Assembly: GCF_016862215.1 (NCBI RefSeq)
Contig: NZ_BOMN01000013.1
Location: 62,001 to 126,000 of the forward strand
DNA length: 64,000 bases
Direction of reading: 5' to 3'
Source: Winogradskya humida
GTDB taxonomy: Bacteria > Actinomycetota > Actinomycetes > Mycobacteriales > Micromonosporaceae
Made by a program: the position numbers and the translations under genes. Below are positions 49,700 through 57,902 of this stretch, in pieces. The first letter of the stretch is position 1; the number at the start of each line of letters is the position of its first letter. The notes beneath the pieces are model-generated. The model was given only the letters and a program-made list of their open reading frames with translations, made no database searches and was not told where the DNA came from.

Positions 49700-50289
49700 T
49701 GAGCGACGAACACGGCTGGCCGGACTTCGCCGATCACCACGGCGACCACATCCCCCACCACGAGGACCTGCCCGACACCCCGTGGGAGGAAGCGGACCAC
49801 ACCCCCGCCTGGGAGGACCCCGCAGCCGGCCACCTCGACCACGGTGACCACTTCGGCGCCGACGACCAGGTGGACGATCATCACGCCGTCGTGGAGGACG
49901 TCCACGAACCGGTCCACGACGACTCGCCCGCCGACGACCTCGCCGAGCACCACCCGGTCGCCGACATCACCGACGGGCACGTCCTCGGCCCGATCGGCGC
50001 CGACCCCGACGCCACCGCCGAGCACCTCGACGACCCGATCACCGCGTTCCCGCCGCTGGTCGACGTCGGCCCGCTCCCCGAACCCGTCGACGGCTTCCCC
50101 TGGATCGACACCGGCAGCCTCGGCGTCGTCGACCCGGTCACGACGCCGGTCACCCCGGTCACCGCCACCGAACTCGCCGCGTACGCCGCCGAGGACCTGC
50201 CACCCGGCGCCGACCCGTGGGCCACCCTCGCCGGCTCCGAGGACCCCGCCACCAGCGCCCTGGCCCGCTGGTGGAGCGAGAACGGCTGA
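49699..50289 (+). CDS. Asp/His-rich low-complexity protein coupled to dynamin pair
   Basis: 196 residues; ATG overlaps the dynamin stop (TGATG). Residues 1-110 are dominated by Asp, His and Glu (DFADHHGDHIPHHEDLPD, DDQVDDHHAVVEDVHEPVHDD), very acidic and disordered, with possible metal-binding clusters. Residues 110-196 are Pro/Asp-rich and end DPWATLAGSEDPATSALARWWSENG. No family was recognised. Its position suggests an accessory or regulatory tail subunit of the dynamin complex, comparable in place, but not in sequence, to IniB. Metal sensing is only a guess. Confidence 0.75.
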   Translation: MSDEHGWPDFADHHGDHIPHHEDLPDTPWEEADHTPAWEDPAAGHLDHGDHFGADDQVDDHHAVVEDVHEPVHDDSPADDLAEHHPVADITDGHVLGPIGADPDATAEHLDDPITAFPPLVDVGPLPEPVDGFPWIDTGSLGVVDPVTTPVTPVTATELAAYAAEDLPPGADPWATLAGSEDPATSALARWWSENG

Positions 50290-50338
50290 CAAACACCGGG
50301 AAAACCATCGCGCCGGGGTCCCGGACACCCACCCCGGG

Positions 50339-51721
50339 ATGACATCATCTGCGGCCATGACCGCAACCACCGCGCCGGACAGCACCCGGCGGGAACGCAC
50401 CGGCTGGTACTTCTACGACTGGGCCAACTCGGCGTTCTCGACCACCGTCATCACGGTGTTCCTGGGCCCGTTCCTGACCACGGTCACGGAGCTCGCCGCC
50501 GGCTGCGCACTGGGCGCGGACACCTGCGACGGCCGCGTGCACCCGTTGGGCCTCAGCATCGCCGCGGGCTCGTACTTCCCGTACCTCGTGTCGCTGTCGG
50601 TGCTGCTGACCGTGTTCGTCCTGCCGGTCATGGGCGCGGTCGCCGACCGGGCACCCCGCAAGAAACCCCTGCTCGCCGCGACCGCGTTCACCGGCGCCGC
50701 CGCCACGATCGCCATCGCGTTCGTCACGGGGGACCGCTACCTGCTCGGCGGGCTGCTGTTCATCATCGCAAACGTGTCGTTCGGGGCGTCCGTGGTCGTC
50801 TACAACTCGTTCCTGCCCCGCCTGGCCGGCCCCGACGAACGCGACAAGGTCTCCAGCCGGGGCTGGGCCATCGGCTACCTCGGCGGCGGCGTGCTGCTCG
50901 CCCTGAACCTCGTCGCCGTGATCACCCTCAGCGTCGACGGCGACGACCAGCGCACCCTCGACCTGGCCCGCTGGTCCATCGTGTCCGCCGGCGTGTGGTG
51001 GGCGGCGTTCACCCTCATCCCGCTGCTCTGGCTCCGCGAGCACCCCACCGCCACCGTCTCCACCGGCGGTAACGTCCTGACCGGCGGTTTCCGGCAACTC
51101 GGGTACACCCTGCGCAGCTTGAAGGCGTACCCGCTGACGTTGTTCTTCCTGGCCGCCTTCCTCGTCTACAACGACGGCATCCAGACCGTCATCTCCCTGG
51201 CCAGCCAGTACGGCACCGAAGAGCTCCACCTGCCACAGTCCACCCTGATCGTCACGATCCTGATCGTGCAGTTCCTGGCGTTCGGCGGTGCCCTGCTGCT
51301 GGGCCTGCTCGCCACCCGCATCGGCGCGAAGAACACCGTCCTGATCTCCCTGGGCCTGTGGCTGGTCGTCATCCTCGCCGCGTTCTGGCTCCCCGAAGGC
51401 ATGTCCCTGCCGTTCATGGCCCTCGGCGCCGGCATCGGCCTGGTCATGGGTGGCAGCCAGGCCCTGAGCCGATCCATGTTCAGCCAGCTCATCCCCGCGG
51501 GCCGCGAAGGCGAGTACTACGGCTTCTACGAGATCAGCGACAAAGGCACCAGCTGGCTCGGCCCCCTCGCGTTCGGCCTGGTCTACCAGCTCACCAACAG
51601 CTACCGCATCGGCATCGTGTCGCTCGTGGTCTTCTTCGTCGCCGGTGGCATCCTGCTCGCGATGGTCCCGCTGCGCCGGGCCGTCACCGCAGCCGGCAAC
51701 ACCCCGCCGCGCCTGCTCTGA
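50339..51721 (+). CDS. MFS transporter, Atg22/UMF1 family
   Basis: 460 residues from ATG 50339 (or 50357). RTGWYFYDWANSAFSTTVITVFLGPFLT is the conserved Atg22/UMF1 start. GAVADRAPRKKPLL is the motif-A loop, and GEYYGFYEISDKGTSWLGPLAFG is the signature late in the family. There are about 12 membrane helices. Members of this branch are bacterial homologues of the yeast vacuolar amino-acid effluxer. The substrate is unknown. A GntR regulator follows 28 bp downstream. Confidence 0.92.
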   Translation: MTSSAAMTATTAPDSTRRERTGWYFYDWANSAFSTTVITVFLGPFLTTVTELAAGCALGADTCDGRVHPLGLSIAAGSYFPYLVSLSVLLTVFVLPVMGAVADRAPRKKPLLAATAFTGAAATIAIAFVTGDRYLLGGLLFIIANVSFGASVVVYNSFLPRLAGPDERDKVSSRGWAIGYLGGGVLLALNLVAVITLSVDGDDQRTLDLARWSIVSAGVWWAAFTLIPLLWLREHPTATVSTGGNVLTGGFRQLGYTLRSLKAYPLTLFFLAAFLVYNDGIQTVISLASQYGTEELHLPQSTLIVTILIVQFLAFGGALLLGLLATRIGAKNTVLISLGLWLVVILAAFWLPEGMSLPFMALGAGIGLVMGGSQALSRSMFSQLIPAGREGEYYGFYEISDKGTSWLGPLAFGLVYQLTNSYRIGIVSLVVFFVAGGILLAMVPLRRAVTAAGNTPPRLL

Positions 51722-51748
51722 CCCACGACCCAGGAGCGCCGCATCCCC

Positions 51749-52120
51749 GTGGACATCACCATCGACCCGCAGTCCCCGACCCCACCCTACGAACAGGTCC
51801 GCCTGCGCATCGCCGCCCTCGCCGCCGAAGGCACCCTGCCCGCCGGCACCCGCCTGCCCCCGGTCCGCCACCTGGCCAACGACCTCAACCTCGCCGTCAA
51901 CACCGTCGCCCGCGCCTACCGCGAACTCGAACAGGCCGGCCTCGTCGAAACCCGCGGCCGAGCCGGCACTGTGGTCACCGCCGCTGCTGCCCGCACGCCC
52001 GAGGCAGCCCAGAAAGCAGCCCACAGGTACGCCGAAACGACCCGTTCCCTCGGCCTCACCTCCCAGCAGGCCCTCGACCTCGTCAGAGCCGCCCTGACCC
52101 AGTCATCGGGAGGCGCCTGA
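51749..52120 (+). CDS. GntR family regulator, short YtrA type
   Basis: 123 residues from GTG 51749: ITIDPQSPTPPYEQVRLRIAALAAEGTLPAGTRLPPVRHLANDLNLAVNTVARAYRELEQAGLVETRGRAGTVV is a complete GntR winged helix, followed by only a 40-residue helical tail as in the YtrA subfamily that regulates adjacent transporter genes. AGGAG lies 14 bp upstream. Its stop overlaps the next gene (TGATG). Confidence 0.92.
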   Translation: MDITIDPQSPTPPYEQVRLRIAALAAEGTLPAGTRLPPVRHLANDLNLAVNTVARAYRELEQAGLVETRGRAGTVVTAAAARTPEAAQKAAHRYAETTRSLGLTSQQALDLVRAALTQSSGGA

Positions 52121-52518
52121 TGCTGACCACCGACGACCGGCTGGCCATCCACGAACTGCTGGCCCTGCACGGCCACCTCATGGACGATGGCGCCTTCGAC
52201 CAGCTCCCCACCCTGTTCACCGAAGACATCACCTACGACGTGACCGCCCTCGGCGGCGGCGTCCTGACGGGCTTCGCAGCGATCACCGCGGCCGCCCAGG
52301 CCCTCGGCGACCGCAACCCCGTCGCCCACCACGTCACCAACATCCGCGTCGAAACCACCCCCGACGGCACGGTCCGTGCCCGCTCCAAAGGCCTCGGCAT
52401 CACCACCGACGGCCTCTGCGGCAGCGTCACCTACGACGACACCCTCCGCCAAACCCCCACCGGCTGGCGCATCTCCCACCGCACCGTCACCCCCCGTCGC
52501 ACCCCACTCCACCCATGA
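52120..52518 (+). CDS. SnoaL-like (NTF2 fold) protein
   Basis: 132 residues: DDRLAIHELLALHGHLMDDGAFDQLPTLFTEDITYDVTALGGGVLTGFAAI and HHVTNIRVETTPDGTVRARSKGLGI. This is the SnoaL_4/ARHD-dioxygenase-like NTF2 fold with a conserved His in the pocket. Such proteins are isomerases, dehydratases or ligand binders. It starts with GGGAGG and an ATG overlapping the gntR stop, so it forms one operon with that regulator. Confidence 0.88.
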   Translation: MLTTDDRLAIHELLALHGHLMDDGAFDQLPTLFTEDITYDVTALGGGVLTGFAAITAAAQALGDRNPVAHHVTNIRVETTPDGTVRARSKGLGITTDGLCGSVTYDDTLRQTPTGWRISHRTVTPRRTPLHP

Positions 52519-52522
52519 CCGC

Positions 52523-53109
52523 GTGCCCCCTGCACCCCATCGTGTCCCTGTATCCATATTCACGGAGCTAGCCGGTGCGAGCCTGTGGGATCACGCATCC
52601 CACCAAGACCTGCCGGCTCTGTTCAGCCTTGCCGTCGACTCAGCCTTGCCGTCGACGAGGGCTGGACTCGGGACGACCGCGGAGCCTGGCTGCTGCGCCG
52701 CTTCCTGGCCACATACTCGGGCTCCCCGGATGCCTTCACCGACCTCACCGGCTACGAGGCTGCCGTCAATGGACGCGGCATACCCGACCTGGACCTCACC
52801 GGGCCATCGCGGAGCAGGGCGGCCGACCTTGCGCGCCGTGGGGTCGCTTTTTCCCTGGCGGCGCTCTACCGGCTCAATGAGGAACACCCGGACCACCCGG
52901 CGGCCGTCGCCTACCTCACGATCAGCGCGGTCGACATGGACGACGAAGATGTCTACGTCGCTGACATCACCTTCGTGACCGTCCACGACGGCGAACCCCC
53001 GTACGTGAAGGACCTCGAACAAGTCACCACCGGCGCGATCCTGGCGATCGGGTCCGCGGAGTGCCGCAACCCGCTGCCACCGGCCCCAACCGCACCCGTT
53101 CGGGCGTAA
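52523..53109 (+). pseudogene. Hypothetical gene split by a 17-bp tandem duplication
   Basis: The left part (SIFTELAGASLWDHASHQDLPALFSLAVD, from about GTG 52523) and the right part (EGWTRDDRGAWLLRRFLATYSGSPDAFTDLTGYEAAVNGRG ... GAILAIGSAECRNPLPPAP) belong to one protein. They are put out of frame by a second copy of a 17-bp sequence at 52640-52656. Removing one copy restores a continuous frame of about 190 residues. The protein is acidic with helix pairs (SRAADLARRGVAFSLAALYRLNEEHPDHPAAVAYLTISAVDMDDEDVYVADI); family not recognised. The frame from 52585 alone could still make a truncated protein. Confidence 0.75.
52623..52656. repeat. 17-bp perfect tandem duplication causing a frameshift
   Basis: TCAGCCTTGCCGTCGAC occurs at 52623-52639 and again at 52640-52656. 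Seventeen is not a multiple of three, so the second copy shifts the frame. Confidence 0.9.
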
Positions 53110-53119
53110 CATACTTTTC

Positions 53120-55219
53120 TTGAACTTTGTGGCAAAGCGGGTGAGTGAGTCGGCACCCGGCCGGATGGATCTGCGGACCGGGGGACTGTCACAGGCCGCC
53201 GCCGGCCACCTGTCAGCGCTCACAGCGCAGGCCGCGCACGCACCCGCCGCCATGGTCCACCTCCTCGACGGGGAACAACTACGGCTCGTCGGCGCATACG
53301 GGCTGCCGTCTCAATGGGCGCACGCACCGTCCGTACTCGTCACCTCGACGCTCGCCGGACTCGTCATCGCGCAGGGAACACCCCTGGTCATCAGCGACGT
53401 CACCGCCGAAACCACCGACCCCGTCGGCGTACCCGCGGACGGGGGACGCGCCTACGTCGGATACCCCATCCGCGACGTCGAAGGCGCCGTCACCGGGGTC
53501 TGCGCCGTCCTGGACCACCAGCCACGCCAATGGCTACCCGAACACCTCACCGCCGTCGACCTCGCCGCGCAGACCTGCACCGCCTTCGTCATCGAACAAC
53601 GCTCCGCCGCACACGCCGACGACGCCCGGCGACTGCTCGCCGCCCTGCTCGACAGCCTGCAGACCGGAGTAGCCGCCTGCGACGCCCACGGACGGCTCGT
53701 GTTCTCGAACAAAGCCAACGAAGACCTCAACGGCCGGCTACCCGGCGGCACCGACCTGCGCACCTGGAAACGACACCCCGCCGCCACCCCACCACCCGCC
53801 GTCGAACCACTCATCCGCGCCCTCGCCGGCGAACGGCTCCACGACACCGAGATCGAAGTCGAACGACCACAACAACGACCGTCCCTGCTGCTCGCCGACG
53901 CCCAGCCCATCACCAACGCCGCCGGCGACCCACTGGGCGCCGTGGTCACACTGCAGGACGTCACCCACCGGCACTCCGCCGCCATGCTCAAAGACTGCGA
54001 ACTCACCATCCGGCGCCAACTCTCCGGCTCCGACACCAGCCCCGCCGACGAACTCCTGCTCGAAGCCATCGCCACCATCGGCCGGATGCTCGACTGGGCC
54101 GCCACCGAATTCTGGGCCATCGACGAGGTCGGCAACGTCCTGCGCCGCCACCTGCACTGGACCGACAACCGCCACCAGCTGCCACCCGGCCTACCGGACC
54201 ACCTCAACCACGGCCAAGGTACGCCCGGACGAGCCTGGCAAAGCTCCGAAGTCACCTGGGCCACCGACCTGAACACCGACCCCGACGCCCGCGCACAAGC
54301 CCTCGACTGGGGAAGCCTGCGCTCAGCGGTAGCCGTCCCCGTACCCATCGGATCCGTCACCCGCGGCGTCCTCGCCTGCTACAGCGCCTACACCGAACAC
54401 CCCGACGACGTCCGCACCGCCGTCATGACCGGCATCGCCGCCCACATCGGCCAATTCCTCGAACGCCGCCGCGGCTGGGACCTCACCACCGAGCTCGGGC
54501 ACAGCCGCGACGAATACATCGCCCTGGTCGGCCATGAGATCCGCACCCCACTGACCAGCATCGAGTCCTACACCGCACTCATGATCGACGACCCCGGCCT
54601 GCCCGCCGACGACCGCGCCGAGATGCTCCAGGTCGTCCAGCGCAACACCGGACGCCTGCACATCATCATCGACAAACTCCTCGACATCGCCGGCCTGCAG
54701 TCCGGCCACCTCGCCATGGACATCCACCGCACCGACCTGACCACCATCGTGCAGAACGCCGCCGCCCGCCACACCGCCCCCGGCATCGACTTCGACATCA
54801 CCCTGCCCGGCGAGACAATCCTGTGGGGCGACCCCCACCGCCTCACCCAGGTCATCGACGAACTGTTCACCAACGCCACCAACTGGGCCGACACCGGCAG
54901 CCGCATCACCGCCACCATCACCACCGACGGGCCCATCATCCAACTCACCGTCGCCAACACCGGCCAGATCATCCCCGCCGCCGAACGCGAACGGCTCTTT
55001 CAGCGCTTCTTCCGCACCCAGCACGCCATCACCAACGCCGTCCCCGGCACCGGCCTCGGACTCTCCCTGGCCCGCACCATCATCGAACAACACGGCGGCA
55101 CCATCATCGCCACCACCGACGACAACCCACCCGGCACCACCATCACCGTCCGAATCCCCACCGACAGGAACACCCACCCCCACCAGCAAGTATCCACCGC
55201 CACCACCCAGCCACGCTGA
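53120..55219 (+). CDS. Cytoplasmic sensor histidine kinase (GAF-PAS-GAF-HisKA-HATPase)
   Basis: About 699 residues if begun at TTG 53120 (GTG 53129 or 53141 are alternatives; none has a strong ribosome site). A GAF domain (about 20-165: AMVHLLDGEQLRLVGAYGL, GYPIRDVEGAVTGVCAVLD) is followed by a PAS-like segment (175-280: ALLDSLQTGVAACDAHGRLVFSNKAN) and a second GAF (310-455: EFWAIDEVGNVLRRHLHW, VAVPVPIGSVTRGVLACYSAY). The phosphoacceptor is in YIALVGHEIRTPLTSIESY (His about 472). ATPase boxes are IDELFTNATNWADTG (N), LTVANTGQIIP (weak G1) and GTGLGLSLARTIIEQHGG (G2). No membrane helix is seen. No regulator gene is next to it, so it is an orphan kinase. Confidence 0.9.
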   Translation: MNFVAKRVSESAPGRMDLRTGGLSQAAAGHLSALTAQAAHAPAAMVHLLDGEQLRLVGAYGLPSQWAHAPSVLVTSTLAGLVIAQGTPLVISDVTAETTDPVGVPADGGRAYVGYPIRDVEGAVTGVCAVLDHQPRQWLPEHLTAVDLAAQTCTAFVIEQRSAAHADDARRLLAALLDSLQTGVAACDAHGRLVFSNKANEDLNGRLPGGTDLRTWKRHPAATPPPAVEPLIRALAGERLHDTEIEVERPQQRPSLLLADAQPITNAAGDPLGAVVTLQDVTHRHSAAMLKDCELTIRRQLSGSDTSPADELLLEAIATIGRMLDWAATEFWAIDEVGNVLRRHLHWTDNRHQLPPGLPDHLNHGQGTPGRAWQSSEVTWATDLNTDPDARAQALDWGSLRSAVAVPVPIGSVTRGVLACYSAYTEHPDDVRTAVMTGIAAHIGQFLERRRGWDLTTELGHSRDEYIALVGHEIRTPLTSIESYTALMIDDPGLPADDRAEMLQVVQRNTGRLHIIIDKLLDIAGLQSGHLAMDIHRTDLTTIVQNAAARHTAPGIDFDITLPGETILWGDPHRLTQVIDELFTNATNWADTGSRITATITTDGPIIQLTVANTGQIIPAAERERLFQRFFRTQHAITNAVPGTGLGLSLARTIIEQHGGTIIATTDDNPPGTTITVRIPTDRNTHPHQQVSTATTQPR

Positions 55220-55340
55220 GCACGCTGAGCACCACCCGGCCACGCTGGGTACCAGCCAGCCCCACCCAGCCTCAGCCGGCAAACGGTCACCCTCGCCGAG
55301 CACCACCCAGCCGACCGGCAAGCGGCCGCCGCTGACCACC

Positions 55341-55372
55341 GGAAAGCCCGCCTGCCACGAGCCGGGCTTTCC
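55341..55372. terminator. Terminator between convergent genes
   Basis: GGAAAGCCCG (55341-55350) pairs perfectly with CGGGCTTTCC (55363-55372) over a 12-nt loop. It lies between the histidine kinase and the convergent minus-strand gene. Confidence 0.8.
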
Positions 55373-55379
55373 CACAGCC

Positions 55380-55427
55380 GATCCCTGCCACCACTGATCC
55401 CTGCCACAGCCGATCCCTGCCACAGCC
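55380..55427. repeat. Three tandem copies of a 16-bp unit
   Basis: GATCCCTGCCACAGCC is repeated at 55396-55411 and 55412-55427, preceded by an imperfect copy (GATCCCTGCCACCACT) at 55380-55395. It lies in the intergenic region downstream of the terminator; nothing else is recognised in 55220-55514. Confidence 0.8.
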
Positions 55428-55514
55428 GATCGCCCACCGCAGCATTCCGGCAGCCGTCATCACACAGCTGCTCTCTCACAGCCGCGTGCTCACCGCCGGG
55501 GGAGTGGCCGGCCC

Positions 55515-56213
55515 TCAGCTCGCGTCGTTCAACTCCTGCAACCGAGCCTCGATCTCCGCCAGCTCCGCCCGCAACCGCTCCGCCTGCTGCTCCGCCTCGG
55601 CACGCTCCGACGACACGATCTGCTCCACGGCCTCCTGCACACCCGGCACGTCGACCAGCGCCACCATCCGCATAGCCTCCGCCGGACGCACCACATACGG
55701 CTTCGCCAACGCCTTCGAACCCTGATTCGCCGCGATCGTCCACTCACCATCGGTGTACGACAACGTCACCGTCAGGCCCGACGGCGGCTTGGGCTTAGCC
55801 GCCCGCGCCGGAGTCTTGGTGCGCTGAGCCGGGGCCGGCGCCGGAGCCGCGGTCTCCTCCGCCACCTTTGCGGGAGCCGCCACCGGCGGCGGCGAATCCA
55901 GCACGAACTCCGGCTCCACCTTCTCCGGCTCAGCCGGCGCCGGGGGAGCGGCAACCTTCTTCACCGGACCCTTCGGCGCCACCTCCAGATCCGCCGGGGC
56001 GAACGGCAACTCGTCACGCCCGAACTTCACCACCACCCACTCATCGGACTCCGCCGGATCCGTCAGCGCCACCACCTGGCCCACCTGACCCGCGATCTGA
56101 CCCGCCGACTCCGTGAACATCACCCGAGGCTTACGCCCCGCCGCCAGCCCGTCGCGGATCGCCTGCAACTCCTCCGTGCCCAGCCCTCGCACACCGGTCC
56201 GCGCCACCACCAT
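55515..56213 (-). CDS. Conserved Micromonosporaceae-type protein with Ala/Pro linker and coiled coil
   Basis: 232 residues from ATG 56213 with GGAGGG 8 bp upstream. An N-terminal domain of about 80 residues (VRGLGTEELQAIRDGLAAGRKPRVMFTESAGQIAGQVGQVVALTDPAESDEWVVVKFGRDELPFAPADL) looks like a small beta-barrel of KOW/SH3 style. An Ala/Pro/Lys linker (90-150), a second short domain (LTVTLSYTDGEWTIAANQGSKALAKPYVVRPAEAMRMVALVDVPGV) and a coiled coil (VEQIVSSERAEAEQQAERLRAELAEIEARLQELN) follow. The pattern is recognised only as a recurrent hypothetical; a nucleic-acid or chromatin role is possible. Confidence 0.7.
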   Translation of the reverse strand: MVVARTGVRGLGTEELQAIRDGLAAGRKPRVMFTESAGQIAGQVGQVVALTDPAESDEWVVVKFGRDELPFAPADLEVAPKGPVKKVAAPPAPAEPEKVEPEFVLDSPPPVAAPAKVAEETAAPAPAPAQRTKTPARAAKPKPPSGLTVTLSYTDGEWTIAANQGSKALAKPYVVRPAEAMRMVALVDVPGVQEAVEQIVSSERAEAEQQAERLRAELAEIEARLQELNDAS

Positions 56214-56460
56214 CGATCAACCCTCCTCAGCATCGAACACATGTTCCAACGACGTAAGTTCTACCAGGCCCCACCGACAAAACCACCACCAACCCACCCA
56301 TCACCCGCCGGGGGAGCGCTCAAGATCCTCCCGCGCCCCCACCCACCCCGCAAAACCAGACACCCACCACTCCACCCGTACGCCCCCCACGCCCGCAACC
56401 ACCGCACAGCCCACACCGCCGACTAGGCAACCACCCACCCCGTCGGGCACCCTGAACACC

Positions 56461-56904
56461 GTGAGCGACAGACCCGACCCACACCTGCGCGAACTCGTCC
56501 TGCTGCGCCGCGTCCGGGACCGGATCGACCGCGACTACGCCCAACCCCTCGACGTCGAAGCACTCGCCCGCGGCGTACACCTCTCCGCCGGGCACCTCAG
56601 CCGCGAATTCCGCGCCGCCTACGGCGAATCGCCCTACAGCTACCTCATGACCCGCCGCATCGAACGCGCCATGACCCTGCTGCTACGCGGCGACATGTCC
56701 GTCACCGACACCTGCTTCGCCGTCGGCTGCTCCTCACTGGGCACCTTCAGCACCCGCTTCTCCGAACTCGTCGGCATGTCACCCAGCGCCTACCGCCGCC
56801 TGGCAGCGGGGGAGGGCAACGGCATCCCCGCCTGCGTCGCCAAACAGATCAGACGACCGATCAGGAATCGAGAAGCGGGCCCCACCCGCACCGACCTAGC
56901 CTGA
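56461..56904 (+). CDS. AraC family transcriptional regulator
   Basis: 147 residues from GTG 56461. It consists almost only of the AraC double helix-turn-helix: VRDRIDRDYAQPLDVEALARGVHLSAGHLSREFRAAYGESPYSYLMTRRIERAMTLLLRGDMSVTDTCFAVGCSSLGTFSTRFSELVGMSPSAYRR. No ligand domain is present, so it may bind its signal elsewhere or act constitutively. It lies 5 bp upstream of the VOC gene, so they are probably co-transcribed; this AraC plus glyoxalase pairing is common in actinobacteria. Confidence 0.93.
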   Translation: MSDRPDPHLRELVLLRRVRDRIDRDYAQPLDVEALARGVHLSAGHLSREFRAAYGESPYSYLMTRRIERAMTLLLRGDMSVTDTCFAVGCSSLGTFSTRFSELVGMSPSAYRRLAAGEGNGIPACVAKQIRRPIRNREAGPTRTDLA

Positions 56905-56909
56905 AACCC

Positions 56910-57320
56910 ATGAACCTCAGCATCCACCAGAGCTTCCTGTCCGCCGACGACCCCGAGAAGGCCCTCACCTTCTACCGCGACACCCTCGGCTTCGAGGTAC
57001 GCAACGACGTCGCCTACGGCGGCATGCGCTGGATCACCGTCGGCCCGCCCGACCAGCCGCAGACCTCGATCGTCCTGGAACCCCCGGCCCTCGACCCCGG
57101 CCTCACCGACCCCGAACGCCGCACCATCCTCGAACTCATGGCCAAGGGCACCTACGCCCGCATCGTCCTCGCCACCCCGGACCTCGACACCACCTTCGAA
57201 AAGATCCAGGCCAGCGGCGCCGACGTCGTCCAGGAACCCACCGACCAGCCGTACGGCATCCGCGACTGCGCGTTCCGCGACCCCGCCGGCAACCTCGTCC
57301 GCATCAACGAGATCAAGTAA
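56910..57320 (+). CDS. VOC-family (glyoxalase/bleomycin resistance) protein
   Basis: 136 residues: QSFLSADDPEKALTFYRDTLGFEVRNDVAYGGMRWITVGPPDQPQTSIVLEPP, ARIVLATPDLDTTFEKIQASGADVVQEPTDQPYGIRDCAFRDPAGNLVRINE. This is the tandem beta-alpha-beta-beta-beta VOC fold, with a possible metal Glu/His set. Members are isomerases, ring-cleavage dioxygenases or antibiotic sequestering proteins. It probably shares an operon with AraC. Confidence 0.93.
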   Translation: MNLSIHQSFLSADDPEKALTFYRDTLGFEVRNDVAYGGMRWITVGPPDQPQTSIVLEPPALDPGLTDPERRTILELMAKGTYARIVLATPDLDTTFEKIQASGADVVQEPTDQPYGIRDCAFRDPAGNLVRINEIK

Positions 57321-57377
57321 CCCGCACCGTCGGGGGAGAGCCGCACCCGGACGCGCATCGGCGGATACCATCTGCCG

Positions 57378-57806
57378 ATGCCGCGCAACCAGACAGGCAA
57401 CTCCCGAGCCGCCTATCCCGGAACGTTCGACCCGTTCACCGCCGGCCACCGTGATCTCGCCGACCGGGCGCGGCACTTGTTCGACCACGTGACGATCCTG
57501 GTCGCCGTCAACAACGACAAGCAGCCCACCAGCAACGGCACGCAACGCGCCCGGGACATCCGCGCCATCCTCCCGGCGGACTGGGCAAACGTCACCGTCG
57601 CCGCCTGGAGCGGACTGACAGCGGCCTACTGCCGCCAGCACGGGGCAGCGGTGATCATCCGTGGCGTCCGCAACGCCAGCGACGCGGAGCGCGAATTTCA
57701 GCTGGCGGCGATGAACGAGACCCTCGGCGTGACAACTTTGTTCATGCCTGCCCGCGCGGAACTGGCAAGAACGTCCTCAACAGCGGTACGCGCGACAGCG
57801 ACCTAG
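57378..57806 (+). CDS. Phosphopantetheine adenylyltransferase-like nucleotidyltransferase (short CoaD paralogue)
   Basis: 142 residues. PGTFDPFTAGHRDLADRARHLFDHVTILVAVN contains the nucleotidyltransferase T/HxGH motif (here TAGH). ERLAxx-like RARDIRAILP, GVRNASDAEREFQLAAMNETLGVTTLFMPA and TSSTAVRA match CoaD (RGLRAVSDFEYELQMAxxN...SSSxVK). It is about 20 residues shorter than housekeeping CoaD, lacking the C-terminal helix, and lies outside the usual rpmF/recG neighbourhood, so it may be a paralogue. Confidence 0.82.
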   Translation: MPRNQTGNSRAAYPGTFDPFTAGHRDLADRARHLFDHVTILVAVNNDKQPTSNGTQRARDIRAILPADWANVTVAAWSGLTAAYCRQHGAAVIIRGVRNASDAEREFQLAAMNETLGVTTLFMPARAELARTSSTAVRATAT

Positions 57807-57874
57807 CCTTCCAACCTGCCTCACGCCGGCAGCCGGGGCATGTCCGAATTGTTCCCTGGCTGCCGCGTTACCCG

Positions 57875-57902
57875 TTGGTCGATAATTGACATTATGTAAA
57901 CC
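57875..57902. other. dif-like XerC/XerD recombination site
   Basis: A 28-bp site of 11-6-11 geometry: left arm TTGGTCGATAA, spacer TTGACA, right arm TTATGTAAACC. The right arm matches the XerD arm of B. subtilis dif (TTATGTAAACT) in 10 of 11 positions, and the left arm's CGATAA matches the pattern I recall for actinobacterial dif sites. It sits in a gene-free stretch where the given strand changes from C-rich to G-rich. A chromosomal dif site is the best reading; an IMEX-type copy is the alternative. Confidence 0.75.
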
